A stretch of DNA of 64,000 bases, taken from contig OW203997.1 of NCBI GenBank assembly GCA_934047225.1, positions 2,466,417 through 2,530,416 on the forward strand. The letters are read 5' to 3'. The translations under genes were made by a program, and so were the position numbers. The notes under the pieces are model-generated. The model was given only the letters and a program-made list of their open reading frames with translations, was not told where the DNA came from and did no database searches. Source of the DNA: Ypsolopha sequella. Its lineage: Eukaryota > Arthropoda > Insecta > Lepidoptera > Ypsolophidae. Below are positions 1-11,201 of the stretch, one piece after another (the first letter of the stretch is position 1; each line of letters opens with the position of its first letter).

Positions 1-54
1 TCGCTTGACTTGAAACTATCAAGTGTGAAATCGGGGGTTAGTATTTATCCGGAG

Positions 55-478
55 CCAAAGAACCAAGGAACCAAGGAACCAAGGAACCAAGGAACCAAGG
101 AACCAAGGAACCAAGGAACCAAGGAACCAAGGAACCAAGGAACCAAGGAACCAAGGAACCAAGGAACCAAGGAACCAAGGAACCAAGGAACCAAGGAACC
201 AAGGAACCAAGGAACCAAGGAACCAAGGAACCAAGGAACCAAGGAACCAAGGAACCAAGGAACCAAGGAACCAAGGAACCAAGGAACCAAGGAACCAAGG
301 AACCAAGGAACCAAGGAACCAAGGAACCAAGGAACCAAGGAACCAAGGAACCAAGGAACCAAGGAACCAAGGAACCAAGGAACCAAGGAACCAAGGAACC
401 AAGGAACCAAGGAACCAAGGAACCAAGAAACCAAGGAACCAAGGAACCAAGGAACCAGGGAAACAAGGAACCAAGGAA
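55..478. repeat. 8-bp microsatellite (AACCAAGG)n
   Basis: About 52 near-perfect head-to-tail copies of AACCAAGG, with a few substitutions confined to the last ~50 bases. Because neither strand of the unit contains a stop and 8 is not a multiple of 3, several frames stay open across the whole array and give 8-residue peptide repeats. These frames are products of the repeat, not genes. Confidence 0.97.
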
Positions 479-2984
479 ACAGAGCGCAATAGAGGGATAG
501 AAAATATATCCTAGCTGCAAATATGGTAGAGTAGATCTTTAGCTGTATTTAGGCAGAGACTACAGATTTCCATCTGCTACGATCCAGTCACACCTCTTTC
601 GCCTCTTCCACATCCATCAATCTAGTCATATAAGCTCTTCTATTCCGGGTTCTTTTGTCATGGCCCTTCTTCAGTTAAACTAAACTAAGAATGCAAAAAT
701 GTATACAATTCAAAATAACAATAATTATCAAACCTTACTAATAGTAGCTTGTGTAATATAAAAGTAAAAGTAATTTTTTGACATTTTAATATCTAGAACG
801 TAGCCAATAGCAAAATTAATAAAAGCATCATGAGCTGTAAATGTCCACATAATTATTTCTAAATAGTCAAAACAATCCACCAGCTTAGCAACTACTGAGT
901 ATGCGTTATTTACACGGGTAGAGTAACTGGTAGAGTACCAGGGATAATTTATTTATTTATTTATTTTATTGTTATTACAAAAACCACAGCCTTAAACATT
1001 TATAATCGTAGCTAATAACATCAAAACTTATGCCAATAACGGTTTTACATTTTCTACAATAATACATTTAAAACGAACTTCAAAGACCAAGAGGAAAAAA
1101 TACATACATTTATATACAGCAAAATAGTAATATTGAAAGGTTAGCGGTGTAGGATGTCAGAGAAAGTGTAAGGGTGTGTGTGTGTGTGTATGGAGGGTTG
1201 GGAACTAGGATAGAGGATGTTGATAAATTATTTGTTATGAAAAACATTACAAACAAACTGGAAACAGTTACAAAATAGAACTAAAGAGTAGAGTGGATAA
1301 CGAATGTGGTAAGGTAGTCGGCTAAATAGGCCGGCCGATACCAACCCTAGATTATGAAAGGCGTACGAGACAGCACAAGTTCGCCGACGACGGAACCAAA
1401 CATCATCATAACATTTCCCTCGCAATTTTTTCCTGATTTTTCTCGTTTTTCACATTAGCATTCGAAGCCAGCGCCGCCTGGCGGGCGGTAACCGAGTTAC
1501 TCTCAACAGTTCTAACGTTTCAACCATCTAGCTTCTATCATCTATGAGGGAAGGTCTATTTTAGGTTGCACATAGTCGAGTATTACGGCTGTACAATGGG
1601 GTCCCAGTCGTTACCTACTTGTCTGTGTAACTTCGTTTGTGAGAACAGTTCAGCCCACCCTGCTAGCGGGGCTTAAGAGTTTTTTGGACGTGAAACTATC
1701 TAGGAACTCTATTTTAAATATCTAGGAATGAATGAAAACTTGTAATGATTTTGCGATTTATTCATAAGATAAGTCGCAAAGTTTAATTTTAAAGTTAACG
1801 GTTAACGTAAAATTCCTGAAAATGAACACCAAGGATCAACAATTTTTACAGAATTTAAAAACTATAATAAATAAGTTTTGCATTGCTCTTGATATAATTA
1901 AAACTACGTAAACTAGTCTGATAACGTATACGTGTCACCGCAAGAATGTAAAAGCTGTAAGTTTATACAAAATCAGGGTTTTACCAATCTTTCTAGGGTT
2001 ATTGTAATTTTACTACGTCGAAAATCTTCCCGCGACTTTGTTATAGAGTAGGTATTACAGGTTGCCCGGAAATTCGACCTATTGCTTGAAAGGTTATTTA
2101 ACTTATGTAGCAATATATATATATATATACACGATTAAAATGATAGGTAAAATATATATTATACAAGGTGAAATCCAATCAACCGCCCGAACCAATACCG
2201 GAGACCCGGCCAGGGACCAGGAACAAGGTTCAATGATCACCAACCGAGCCCGAAAATATCTTTTCATAATTTTTCCATACCCGTGTCAGGTAAAGTTACT
2301 CTCAGCTTTCATTAGACATACTCTAGATATAATAACGAGTGTAGTACGTACATTTTTATTCCATAGCCCTTATATTTTTAAATAACTATGAACTTTTCGC
2401 TTACAAGTGTCACTATAGTCTAAATAACAAAGATATAGGTACCTTTAATCCCTTGAATAGCTCAAATAAAGTGCTGCAAATAGATTGATATCATAAATAT
2501 AGGTATTTAAACATTTACTCACCTTCTCATCCTCTTTATACCTCATATTTTCTTAAATGTCTTTTTTACCTTATGACATCACCATGAATATACCCCCCTT
2601 CTACCCCTACAGTGATAAACAATATATCCCGAGCCGCGGGTCGTAGGGCTAGGGAACCACCTTAAATAACACACACATACCCTTTCTTTTATATACACAA
2701 TACATACACCCTCACCCTCACACATGTGGTTTTAGTCGGATGGCTTTAAACTCTTAAATATGTAAATAAATTTAACTATGAAAAAATAAACTAAAAAAAA
2801 AAAAAAAAAAACAAGACACCCAGTCTCTTGATGTGATATTATTATATTATTTCATAACGTAAACCCTCATACACACATATTTTTTCTTTATATAAATACC
2901 TACACTTATTCAAATAAAAAGATTTTTAAACTTATCATTATGTATTAAGCAAACCTAATTTTAGTACAAATTTGTAAAATAAGA
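479..2984. other. Unassigned AT-rich stretch
   Basis: I see no supportable gene. There are simple-sequence tracts: an (ATTT)n run near 946-970, a short (GT)n near 1176-1190, (AT)n near 2109-2129 and a poly(A) of about 20 near 2791-2811 that could be the tail of an old retroposon. Open frames here are short and have no recognisable composition or motif. Confidence 0.6.
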
Positions 2985-3085
2985 TCCATAAAAAGAGCGG
3001 GTCTCCCTTAAAACAGGTTGTAAAACTTAAAAGGGGAGTCCCACCCCCTCAAAACCTACATTTTGTAATGTAAATAAAGAATTTT
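2985..3085 (+). mobile_element. 3'-end fragment of a dispersed (probably non-LTR) element, copy 1
   Basis: The stretch with 'agagcgggtctccc' and, 40 bases later, 'aaaaggggagtccca' recurs at 9865-9930. The two halves are complementary (GGGTCTCCC against GGGAGTCCC with T/A variation), so the transcript could form a stem-loop. It is followed by a 'gtaaataaag' polyadenylation-like tail. A conserved stem-loop followed by a tail is typical of non-LTR retrotransposon or SINE 3' ends. The clade is not determined. Confidence 0.5.
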
Positions 3086-3508
3086 AGAACTTTTTTTTTT
3101 TTGAATAGTCTTAGCCGCTTTAATACCATACGAGAGATTTACTTTTTAGAAAAATTGTTTATCTTCTTGATATTTATAACAATAATAAAATCCAAAATAG
3201 TCCAATGACTTCGTAAGCCCAGTCTCGAACTTTGCAATTTTGTGTTACATTTAGGGGAGCGTCAAAATCATTGTCCTTGTCGTTTCATATTATATCCCCC
3301 CAACGAAAAGATTTATTTAAAATGTTATTTTACACCAAGTTATGTACCTACATTGTGCAATGTTATGCTCTCCTATTGTATAGAACTGTGGTTCTCAAAG
3401 TTGTCTGGAGATCATAAAGAGATTTTTACGTCGAACGTACCTAAGTATTGTTTCTTTTAGGCTGATACTAAACGAGCGAAATTTTGTGAGTTGTGAATCG
3501 CGACTTTT

Positions 3509-3873
3509 AGGTGGTAGAGCTGATGCCGGGCTCGACTGTGGAGGTACCACCATCTTACTTGGGGACCCCCTCGAAGCAATTCGGGAGAGAGTAAGAGGAC
3601 AGCTCACAGGCAAAAAACCAGGAGGCACACCATGCCTGGGACCGATGGATGACGATATATCCATCCTTAATAGCCGGGCCTTATATGGAACAGACTGGTG
3701 ACGGGCAGCGACGTCACTGGTGCGAGGGTTCCAGCACCGTGGTCACCAATTCGCCTGCCCAGCGTGTGTGAGTATGGGCAATTCTTCCAGGATGACCGCC
3801 GGGAGTGGCAAAGTCCTGGAAAGGCAGCAGTGGACGAACTAGGCTGATGGATGGATGGATGGATGGATGGATG
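3509..3873 (+). mobile_element. Chimeric repeat with RTE-like 3' tail, copy A
   Basis: One of three copies in the window (the others at 33664-33985 and 55489-55838, both minus strand). It starts at AGGTGGTAGAGC and ends in a (GATG)n run. The last ~75 bases before that tail resemble the end of the RTE-clade ORF seen at 27808-28044, with DRREWQS-like codons and then a TGA inside the tail. The body upstream carries a short frame (about 3521-3701) ending ..ALYGTDW-stop that is also readable in copy B. It is probably a non-autonomous element that borrowed an RTE tail, or the diverged 3' end of an RTE relative. Confidence 0.7.
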
Positions 3874-4209
3874 AATCGCGTATTTCGTATAAGTCCGCGA
3901 CGACGAAGTTTTTTCAGGGAGACATAACGAGCCACTGTGGAAAGAACAATGGAATCACGTCTGGGCGGACTTTGTCCTTTGAAAGAGTTAAGGTACTCGT
4001 ATATATAACAAAACACGGGACTCACAACTCACAAAATTACGCTAGTTGAGCCTAGCTAGGAGATCGAACTCATATTCAAGTTTCCTTGTTACTTATAAAA
4101 CCAAAGAAAAAATTCTAGATTGAATCTTGCAAATCTTGCTTTTTTCAGGTTACGGGCCCAGGTACAAATAATTCTTGAATTATTGTCCTAGATCGATATT
4201 TTTATAAGT

Positions 4210-4585
4210 CAGTTACAAGTTGGATGACCCCACCATTTCAGAATCTCTGGCCAAAGGAATCAAATTGCGTGCCTCTATTCTCCTCTATGTGATGGACGCC
4301 ATTTTGACTACCATTTTATTTTATTTCGCCGTGACTTGCTCGTCGGGGCTCGATATTGACTTCAGTTATTGAGTTTAGTTAAGTGGCAAGTTGGTATTGT
4401 AATATACCGAGCAAGTACTTCGGCACTATACTTTTTAAATTGAGTTCGGAGTTACGAGTTGTGTGTGCTTGGATATTAATACATATTGAGTGAGGGAGCA
4501 GTTGTGAATGCAGTTTAATAAAATAACTTTTGATTACAGCAGCAAGGTTGTAAGTATTTTGTCCGTTTCAAACCTTACACGAGGA
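4210..4585 (+). mobile_element. Possible solo LTR or LTR-like fragment
   Basis: The stretch has LTR-like features: a 'cagttattgagtttagtta' initiator-like region, an AATAAA signal near 4519 and an end near 'ccttaca'. No second copy lies in the window, I could not fix a TG start or a target duplication, and no coding remnant flanks it. This is a weak call. An ordinary intergenic stretch is the alternative. Confidence 0.25.
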
Positions 4586-4654
4586 AGGAAGATGGTTCAA
4601 TTATTAGATAAGAAAAATAGGACAGCTCTTTAATTTTAGATTATTTAAAATTAT

Positions 4655-4855
4655 AAAAAACTAGTTTTTGCCCGCGGCTTCATGCGCGCTGATTTCGTTT
4701 GCATTTTCCCGGGATAAATAGGAGCCTATGTCAATTTCCGGCCCATAAATGATCTCTATGCAAAAAATCACGTCAATCCGTTGCTCCGTTGCTGTGTGAA
4801 AGAAGGACAAACCAACAAACAAACTTTCGCATTTATAATAGGGGTCTGCGATAGG
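4655..4855 (+). repeat. Common lepidopteran interspersed repeat fragment
   Basis: It contains 'gcccgcggcttcatgcgcg', 'cccgggataaataggagcct', and 'actttcgcatttataatagg'. These three blocks, in this order, match my recollection of a repeat found throughout moth and butterfly genomes. The element class is uncertain. The reading frame on the minus strand across it is incidental. Confidence 0.6.
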
Positions 4856-5176
4856 ATAGCAAGGGTCTAAAAAGATGAGACGGATGTTTGTACCTATCAC
4901 TTATAAAATTTTATAAAAAGAATATAAACGGTTTGTATATAATTGCATGCCTAAAACATTCCAAAATTGCAACCTAACCTGACCAATGTTATACAAAAAG
5001 GTTTTTTAGTGTGCAAATCAGTATTTTTAGGTATGCAATTAATATTTTCCGTTAAAAATGTTGCAACAAGATTGCAATTTGCGGAATCCATTGAGAACCT
5101 GCAAATATTTTTAGAGTGAACACAAAATGAAAAAGGAATTAGAAATCTAATTCTCTCAGAGATGTAATCTCAGTAT

Positions 5177-7798
5177 TTCAGATAATCCATTTAGATCTTG
5201 ACTCTTACAGAATATTCAGATCATCCATTTAGATCTTGACTGTTACAGAATATTCAGATCATCCATTTAGATCTTGACTCTTACAGAATATTCAGATCAT
5301 CCATTTAGATCTTGACTCTTACAGAATATTCACATCATCCATTTAGATCTTGACTGTTACAGAATATTCAGATCATCCATTTAGATATTGACTCTTACAG
5401 AATATTCAGATCATCCATTTAGATCTTGACTCTTACAGAATATTCAGATCATCCATTTAGATCTTGACTCTTACAGAATATTCAGATCATCCACTTAGAT
5501 CTTGACTCTTACAGAATATTCAGATCATCCATTTAGATCTTGACTCTTACAGAATATTCAGATCATCCACTTAGATCTTGACTCTTACAGAATATTCAGA
5601 TCATCCATTTAGATCTTGACTCTTACAGAATATTCACATCATCCATTTAGATCTTGACTCTTACAGAATATTCAGATCATCCACTTAGATCTTGACTCTT
5701 ACAGAATATTCAGATTATCCACTTAGATCTTGATTGTTACAGAATATTCAGATCATCCACTTAGATCTTGACTCTTACAGAATATTCAGATCATCCATTT
5801 AGATCTTGACTCTTACAGAATATTCAGATTATCCACTTAGATCTTGACTGTTACAGAATATTCAGATCATCCACTTAGATCTTGACTCTTACAGAATATT
5901 CAGATCATCCATTTAGATCTTGACTCTTACAGAATATTCAGATTATCCACTTAGATCTTGACTCTTACAGAATATTCAGATTATCCACTTAGATCTTGAC
6001 TGTTACAGAATATTCAGATCATCCACTTAGATCTTGACTCTTACAGAATATTCAGATCATCCATTTAGATCTTGACTCTTACAGAATATTCAGATTATCC
6101 ACTTAGATCTTGACTTTTACAGAATATTCAGATCATCCATTTAGATCTTGACTCTTACAGAATGTTCAGATCATCCATTTAGATCTTGACTCTTACAGAA
6201 TATTCAGATCATCCATTTAGATCTTGACTCTTACAGAATATTCAGATCATCCACTTAGATCTTGACTCTTACAGAATATTCAGATCATCCATTTAGATCT
6301 TGACTCTTACAGAATATTCAGATTATCCATTTAGATCTTGACTCTTACAGAATATTCAGATCATCCATTTAGATCTTGACTCTTACAGAATATTCAGATC
6401 ATCCACTTAGATCTTGACTCTTACAGAATATTCAGATCATCCATTTAGATCTTGACTCTTACAGAATATTCAGATCATCCATTTAGATCTTGACTCTTAC
6501 AGAATATTCAGATTATCCACTTAGATCTTGACTCTTACAGAATATTCAGATCATCCATTTAGATCTCGACTCTTACAGAATATTCAGATCATCCATTTAG
6601 ATCTTGACTCTTACAGAATATTCAGATCATCCATTTAGATCTTGACTCTTACAGAATATTCAGATCATCCACTTAGATCTTGACTCTTACAGAATATTCA
6701 GATCATCCATTTAGATCTTGACTCTTAAAGAATATTCAGATCATCCACTTAGATCTTGACTCTTACAGAATATTCAGATCATCCATTTAGATCTTGACTC
6801 TTACAGAATATTCAGATCATCCACTTAGATCTTGACTCTTACAGAATATTCAGATCATCCACTTAGATCTTGACTCTTACAGAATATTCAGATCATCCAT
6901 TTAGATCTTGACTCTTACAGAATATTCAGATCATCCATTTAGATCTTGACTCTTACAGAATATTCAGATTATCCACTTAGATCTTGACTCTTACAGAATA
7001 TTCAGATCATCCACTTAGATCTTGACTCTTACAGAATATTCAGATCATCCATTTAGATCTTGACTCTTACAGAATATTCAGATCATCCACTTAGATCTTG
7101 ACTCTTACAGAATATTCAGATCATCCATTTAGATCTTGACTCTTACAGAATATTCAGATTATCCATTTAGATCTTGACTCTTACAGAATATTCAGATCAT
7201 CCATTTAGATCTTGACTCTTACAGAATATTCAGATCATCCACTTAGATCTTGACTCTTACAGAATATTCAGATCATCCATTTAGATCTTGACTCTTACAG
7301 AATATTCAGATCATCCATTTAGATCTTGACTCTTACAGAATATTCAGATTATCCACTTAGATCTTGACTCTTACAGAATATTCAGATCATCCATTTAGAT
7401 CTTGACTCTTACAGAATATTCAGATCATCCATTTAGATCTTGACTCTTACAGAATATTCAGATCATCCATTTAGATCTTGACTCTTACAGAATATTCAGA
7501 TCATCCACTTAGATCTTGACTCTTACAGAATATTCAGATCATCCATTTAGATCTTGACTCTTACAGAATATTCAGATCATCCACTTAGATCTTGACTCTT
7601 ACAGAATATTCAGATCATCCACTTAGATCTTGACTCTTACAGAATATTCAGATCATCCATTTAGATCTTGACTCTTACAGAATATTCAGATCATCCATTT
7701 AGATCTTGACTCTTACAGAATATTCAGATTATCCACTTAGATCTTGACTCTTACAGAATATTCAGATCATCCACTCGGATCTAGACTCTTACAGAATA
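5177..7798. repeat. 38-bp tandem array, 69 copies
   Basis: The unit runs TTCAGATCATCCAYTTAGAT then CTTGACTCTTACAGAATA. The array length of 2,622 bases is exactly 69 x 38, so there are essentially no indels across all copies. The recurring variants are CCATTT/CCACTT, GATCAT/GATTAT and CTCTTA/CTGTTA, with CTGTTA mostly in the first half. The last unit is the most diverged (CTCGG, CTAGAC), as expected at an array edge. The unit has stops in all frames, so it is non-coding. Confidence 0.98.
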
Positions 7799-8549
7799 TT
7801 TTCACTTGGTACCTCACCAAATAAAACATATAAATGTAGTTTTCATATTACAGTGAGTAATGGTCCCCCCTCTCCTCGTATCCTCATCTCCAACAGGAGG
7901 TGGTCTCATCTCGAGCTTCCCTCAAGGGTTCAGTTTCAGTCAGTTACGTCACGCCCTCAGCTCAAAACTGCTGAAGGGAGGACTATTCTGCACGTAAAAA
8001 TTGACGGTCTATTTTAACGTTTCATTGAAGTACTGAAAAAAAAAAATGCTTTCAATAACGCGCCTGATGGAAAGCGCCGAGAACAACGATGAAGGCGCTG
8101 GCTAGAAAGTTAAACTTAAAAATAAACAGATTAAACAATTTACAGCCAATTTAAAGTAAGTTCCACTAATAGGAACACAAAAAAGAATAAAAAAACACGA
8201 ATGCAAAAAAACAACAACAATAACTATGTAACTGACGCTATTAAAATTTGAAATTTAGAAATTTAGGTTCACACATAATAAACAGTAAATAAAATAAAAA
8301 AAGAGGTTTTAACTGGTTAAAAGAGAACCAAAAAAAAAAAACAAATAATAAATTTCTCAAACATATCGCATGAAAGAAAAAAAGTAGTAATGTACTTTAT
8401 ATAGGACGTACGTACACAATCTGCAGGTTTCGTCTCTCAGCTTTCATTAGTCGTGATCTGCTTGAAATAAAGATTTTTAAAATCGAGCATCTTAAAGATT
8501 TTCTTTTGTCTGGGGTTTCATATGCCGCTACGTTTTTGTACTGGTCCTC
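7799..8549. other. Unassigned
   Basis: There is no recognisable gene. 8000-8400 is A-rich with several oligo(A) runs. Nothing repeats elsewhere in the window that I could detect. Confidence 0.5.
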
Positions 8550-8677
8550 TAAAAAGGCCGTTTTGCATGAACCACATAATGATTCCGTTCTAATGCCGTC
8601 TCTTTTGCACGCGTGAAAAGCTCTGACTCCATCCTACTTTCAAATCATTTTATGATTCACCCAAGTCGGCCTTTTTA
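8550..8677 (+). mobile_element. MITE family 1, copy 1 (TA-flanked, TIR AAAAGGCCG)
   Basis: A 128-bp inverted-repeat element bounded by TA on both sides. It begins AAAAGGCCG and ends CGGCCTTTT, and the inner parts of the arms (AATGATT / AATCATT) are also complementary. A near-identical copy lies on the minus strand at 59064-59192. TA duplication and lack of coding capacity fit a Tc1/mariner-mobilised MITE. The core holds TGCCGTCTCTTTTGCACGCGT, which recurs with one change in the unrelated-looking MITE at 54673. Confidence 0.85.
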
Positions 8678-8933
8678 GATCCCCTGATATGCAGATTGGA
8701 GACAAGACAGATAGTTGGACGTGTACAAGGAGGCTTGCTATGAGCGGTCATAATTTTTTTTGTTTACCATAATTAAAAATTAACTTCAATAAAAACCCAT
8801 ACTGGCAATAATAAAAATAATTTTATATCATAATCATATTTAATAATAATATAAATATTTAATTTTTATTGACTATTTTATGTTATATCTAAAAAAGTTT
8901 AAATCAGTCTAAATCAATGATCGTTTCTTACGT

Positions 8934-9505
8934 TCCTCTCTTAACCTCCTTTTGGCAATACCATCTCATTCGTCGTCCTTCTTCAATAATTCCTTTTCAG
9001 TCCAAGCTTTTCGGTTGTGGAACGATCTAAGGAGAGCTCCAATTCTGCCTGTCTTCAAAAATTCAGTCAAGGATTATTATTTGTCACCTTGATTCTTCTG
9101 TCACATATTTTGTATTTAGAGTTTTTATTCTAATTGTTTAAATGTTTATATTTTATTTGATATAATTAATTATTAATGTGTATATGTATGTACTATTATT
9201 TATAGTATAAATTTGCTACTATTTTATTCACCTTATTATACCCGCCTATTCAGCAATCCTGTCGTATAATTTCTTCCACCTAAAGGTTGTCTGGAAGAGA
9301 TCGCTTTAAGCGATAAGACCGCCTGTTTGTACTTACCCTTTGTACTCGTATTTTTAAGTTCAATTGATTGTATTCTTCTCTTTTGTGGTGTGGTAACAAA
9401 GCTATATAATTGTATTTATTATACCTACCTATATATTGTATCAATGCTCAGAAATTAACATTGTAAATAATAATTCTTCGCAATTTTTACAACAATAAAA
9501 AACAG
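8934..9505 (+). mobile_element. Jockey-like non-LTR retrotransposon, 3' end (5'-truncated)
   Basis: The last ~50 codons of a reverse-transcriptase ORF can be read, ending at TGA 9090-9092, with the motif SFSVQAFRLWNDL followed by ..LPVFKNSVKDYYLSP. This matches the C-terminal FRLWN/FK..I+D motif of the better preserved copy at 58247-58675. A 3' UTR follows with the 'ggaagagatcgctttaagcg' motif shared with copies at 10495, 21156 and 57965, and it ends in an A-rich tail near 9490-9505. It is a dead 5'-truncated copy. Clade assignment is from recalled lepidopteran elements. Confidence 0.8.
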
Positions 9506-9864
9506 TTCCTTCGGCAGAATAGGCACCTGTAACCGGGGTCTCGGAGACTCTCGACACGAACTCACTAACGAACCTAATTCCTCAACTGGCAGCTGCCTGT
9601 CACTCCAGCCCTGGCTCCAAGGGTCCTACAGACCCCGTCACGAGGGACCCTGCACCAGGGATGAGTGGGTTTTTTAATTATTCCCACCGGAATGTGGATG
9701 AACTTTGCGGGTCCATTGAAGAATGGTCATCGCATTCTCGATAGAGTGGTTTTAATGAGGAGTTTTGATACGAAAAGCGAAGGATTTTATTGAACTTTTC
9801 GTGTTCATTTGGCACAGCTTACTAGTTTGTCGCAACTTAATAGTTTACAAATGTTTAAATTCAT
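9506..9864. other. Unassigned, GC-richer than its surroundings
   Basis: 9510-9660 is noticeably rich in GC ('ccggggtctcggagactc', 'ccccgtcacgagggaccc') but carries no open frame of useful length. It could be part of an unrecognised repeat. Confidence 0.4.
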
Positions 9865-10208
9865 ATCCATAGAAAGAGCGGGTCTCTCCTATTACAATTT
9901 ACTAAACTTAAAAGGGGAGTCCCAAAACATGTAAACTGTGAATGAGCGTTTTTCCTTATGTCAAATTTAGTGTTAAATAAGATTCCTAGATGGCACTGTT
10001 GTATTCTTTAGCAACAGAATCAAAGACAAAATTTGCACACATTCCAAACAAACGAAAAACCACTTTGACATTGATTGCTACGAATCACATTTTATCCATG
10101 GTGACATGAAGAGCGCCATCTAGAGGATAGCTAAGAACTAAGAAAAAAAAAACAACCGGAAAAACGCCCATTGTAAACAATAAACGAATTTGGAATTTGA
10201 ATTTGAAC
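9865..10208 (+). mobile_element. Non-LTR/SINE-like 3' end, copy 2, interrupted by a MITE
   Basis: The first part repeats the stem-loop fragment seen at 2985-3085 (agagcgggtctc .. aaaaggggagtccca). The sequence then breaks off at about 9943 and resumes at about 10170 with a (gaattt)n-type tail. The intervening DNA is a separate inverted-repeat element. Confidence 0.6.
9943..10169. mobile_element. MITE family 2 (TIR GCGTTTTTCC), nested
   Basis: About 227 bases bounded by GAGCGTTTTTCC on the left and GGAAAAACGCC on the right, with no coding frame. It sits inside the 3' end of the dispersed element at 9865-10208. I could not settle the exact target duplication. The internal sequence agrees with my memory of a common lepidopteran MITE, but the superfamily is not assigned. 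Confidence 0.65.
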
Positions 10209-10259
10209 TTACCGTTCAAAATATCCTCCAACTAAATATCCCGTCCCTATAATTATTCA

Positions 10260-10645
10260 AGTATGTATATGTATTTATATAGTTAAGCTTATTCTATTTA
10301 TTTTAATTTTTTTATGTTTCTGTAGTCTTTTTAAGTTATATAAAATATGTATTAGATTATTATGTTAATTATTATTACGTTTTAGTTAAAATTTGCACTC
10401 TGCTTATTTTGTTAGCATTAAGTTTAGTTATGTGGCATTAACACTACCCCTTTAAAAAAAGTTCAATTACGAGTATATTAACATCTTTTTCATTCCACCC
10501 AAAAGTTGCCTGGGAGATATTGCTATTAGCAATAAGTGACGCCTTTGTGCACAATATCTATTCTATATGTAACAATGTGTTGTTAATTATTTATGTAAAT
10601 GTACAAGAAGTCTAACAAATAAAAAATAAATAAACTAATTAATTT
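10260..10645 (+). mobile_element. Jockey-like 3' UTR fragment
   Basis: 10495-10550 reads 'ccacccaaaagttgcctggg' and then 'gcaataagtgacgcctttgt', a diverged version of the conserved 3' UTR block at 9275-9330. It ends in 'aacaaataaaaaataaataa'. No ORF remnant is visible upstream, so the 5' boundary is a guess. Confidence 0.6.
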
Positions 10646-10948
10646 TCCAAATGTGATGTCGGCATCTGGTTATGTACTCGTTGTAAATAGACAGGCATCT
10701 TTATATGTAACCACATACTGAACAAGTCACCAAAAGAAACATCTGCGGAAATGGAAAACTTACCTACTTTCCGTACTAATTTTGAAAACCTACTGTGCAA
10801 TTTGTATGGGTGGTTTCACTTTTTTTTCCTTTCCGCGGTTGTTTCTTTACGAACGTTGTTGTACAACCAGTAACTTCTGTAGTTTCATTTAAATATGTAC
10901 AACTGTCCATATACATTCTTTGTCTTGCAGTAAGGCCAGTAAGCCTAT

Positions 10949-11201
10949 CATGGACGTAGCCAGGGGGGGGGTTAGGGGCTCAACCCCCCCCCCCCCGATA
11001 GGTTTAAAATATTACAACCCTACCTCTGCTTTGACGTTTTCCGTGTCAAGTGTCACTTCTGCTAGCAGTTGCCGAAAGCGTTTTACGTTTGCAAACAATT
11101 TTTCACAAACATAATTAATAGATATTAATTTTATTTCATGCACTTTTTGTTGTTTTATTTTTTTGAACCCCCCCGGAAACTAAAACCTGGCTACGCCCAT
11201 G
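10949..11201. mobile_element. TIR element (catggacgtagccag .. ctggctacgcccatg)
   Basis: 253 bases with ~15-bp terminal inverted repeats (one mismatch). Inside each, a G- or C-run segment gives a longer imperfect inverted repeat (gggggg..ctcaaccccc against tgaacccccccgg). There is no coding capacity. The termini resemble a MITE type I recall from many insects. The superfamily is not assigned. Confidence 0.75.

Noticed and set aside
10..520. ~160-codon frames at the window start
   Set aside because: They translate the AACCAAGG microsatellite and occur in four frames, so they are not coding evidence.
4960..4985. Insect telomere repeat (CCTAA)n
   Set aside because: Only about two imperfect units ('caacctaacctgacc') are present, too few to call.
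5177..7798. CRISPR array
   Set aside because: The units are contiguous with no variable spacers. The context is eukaryotic.
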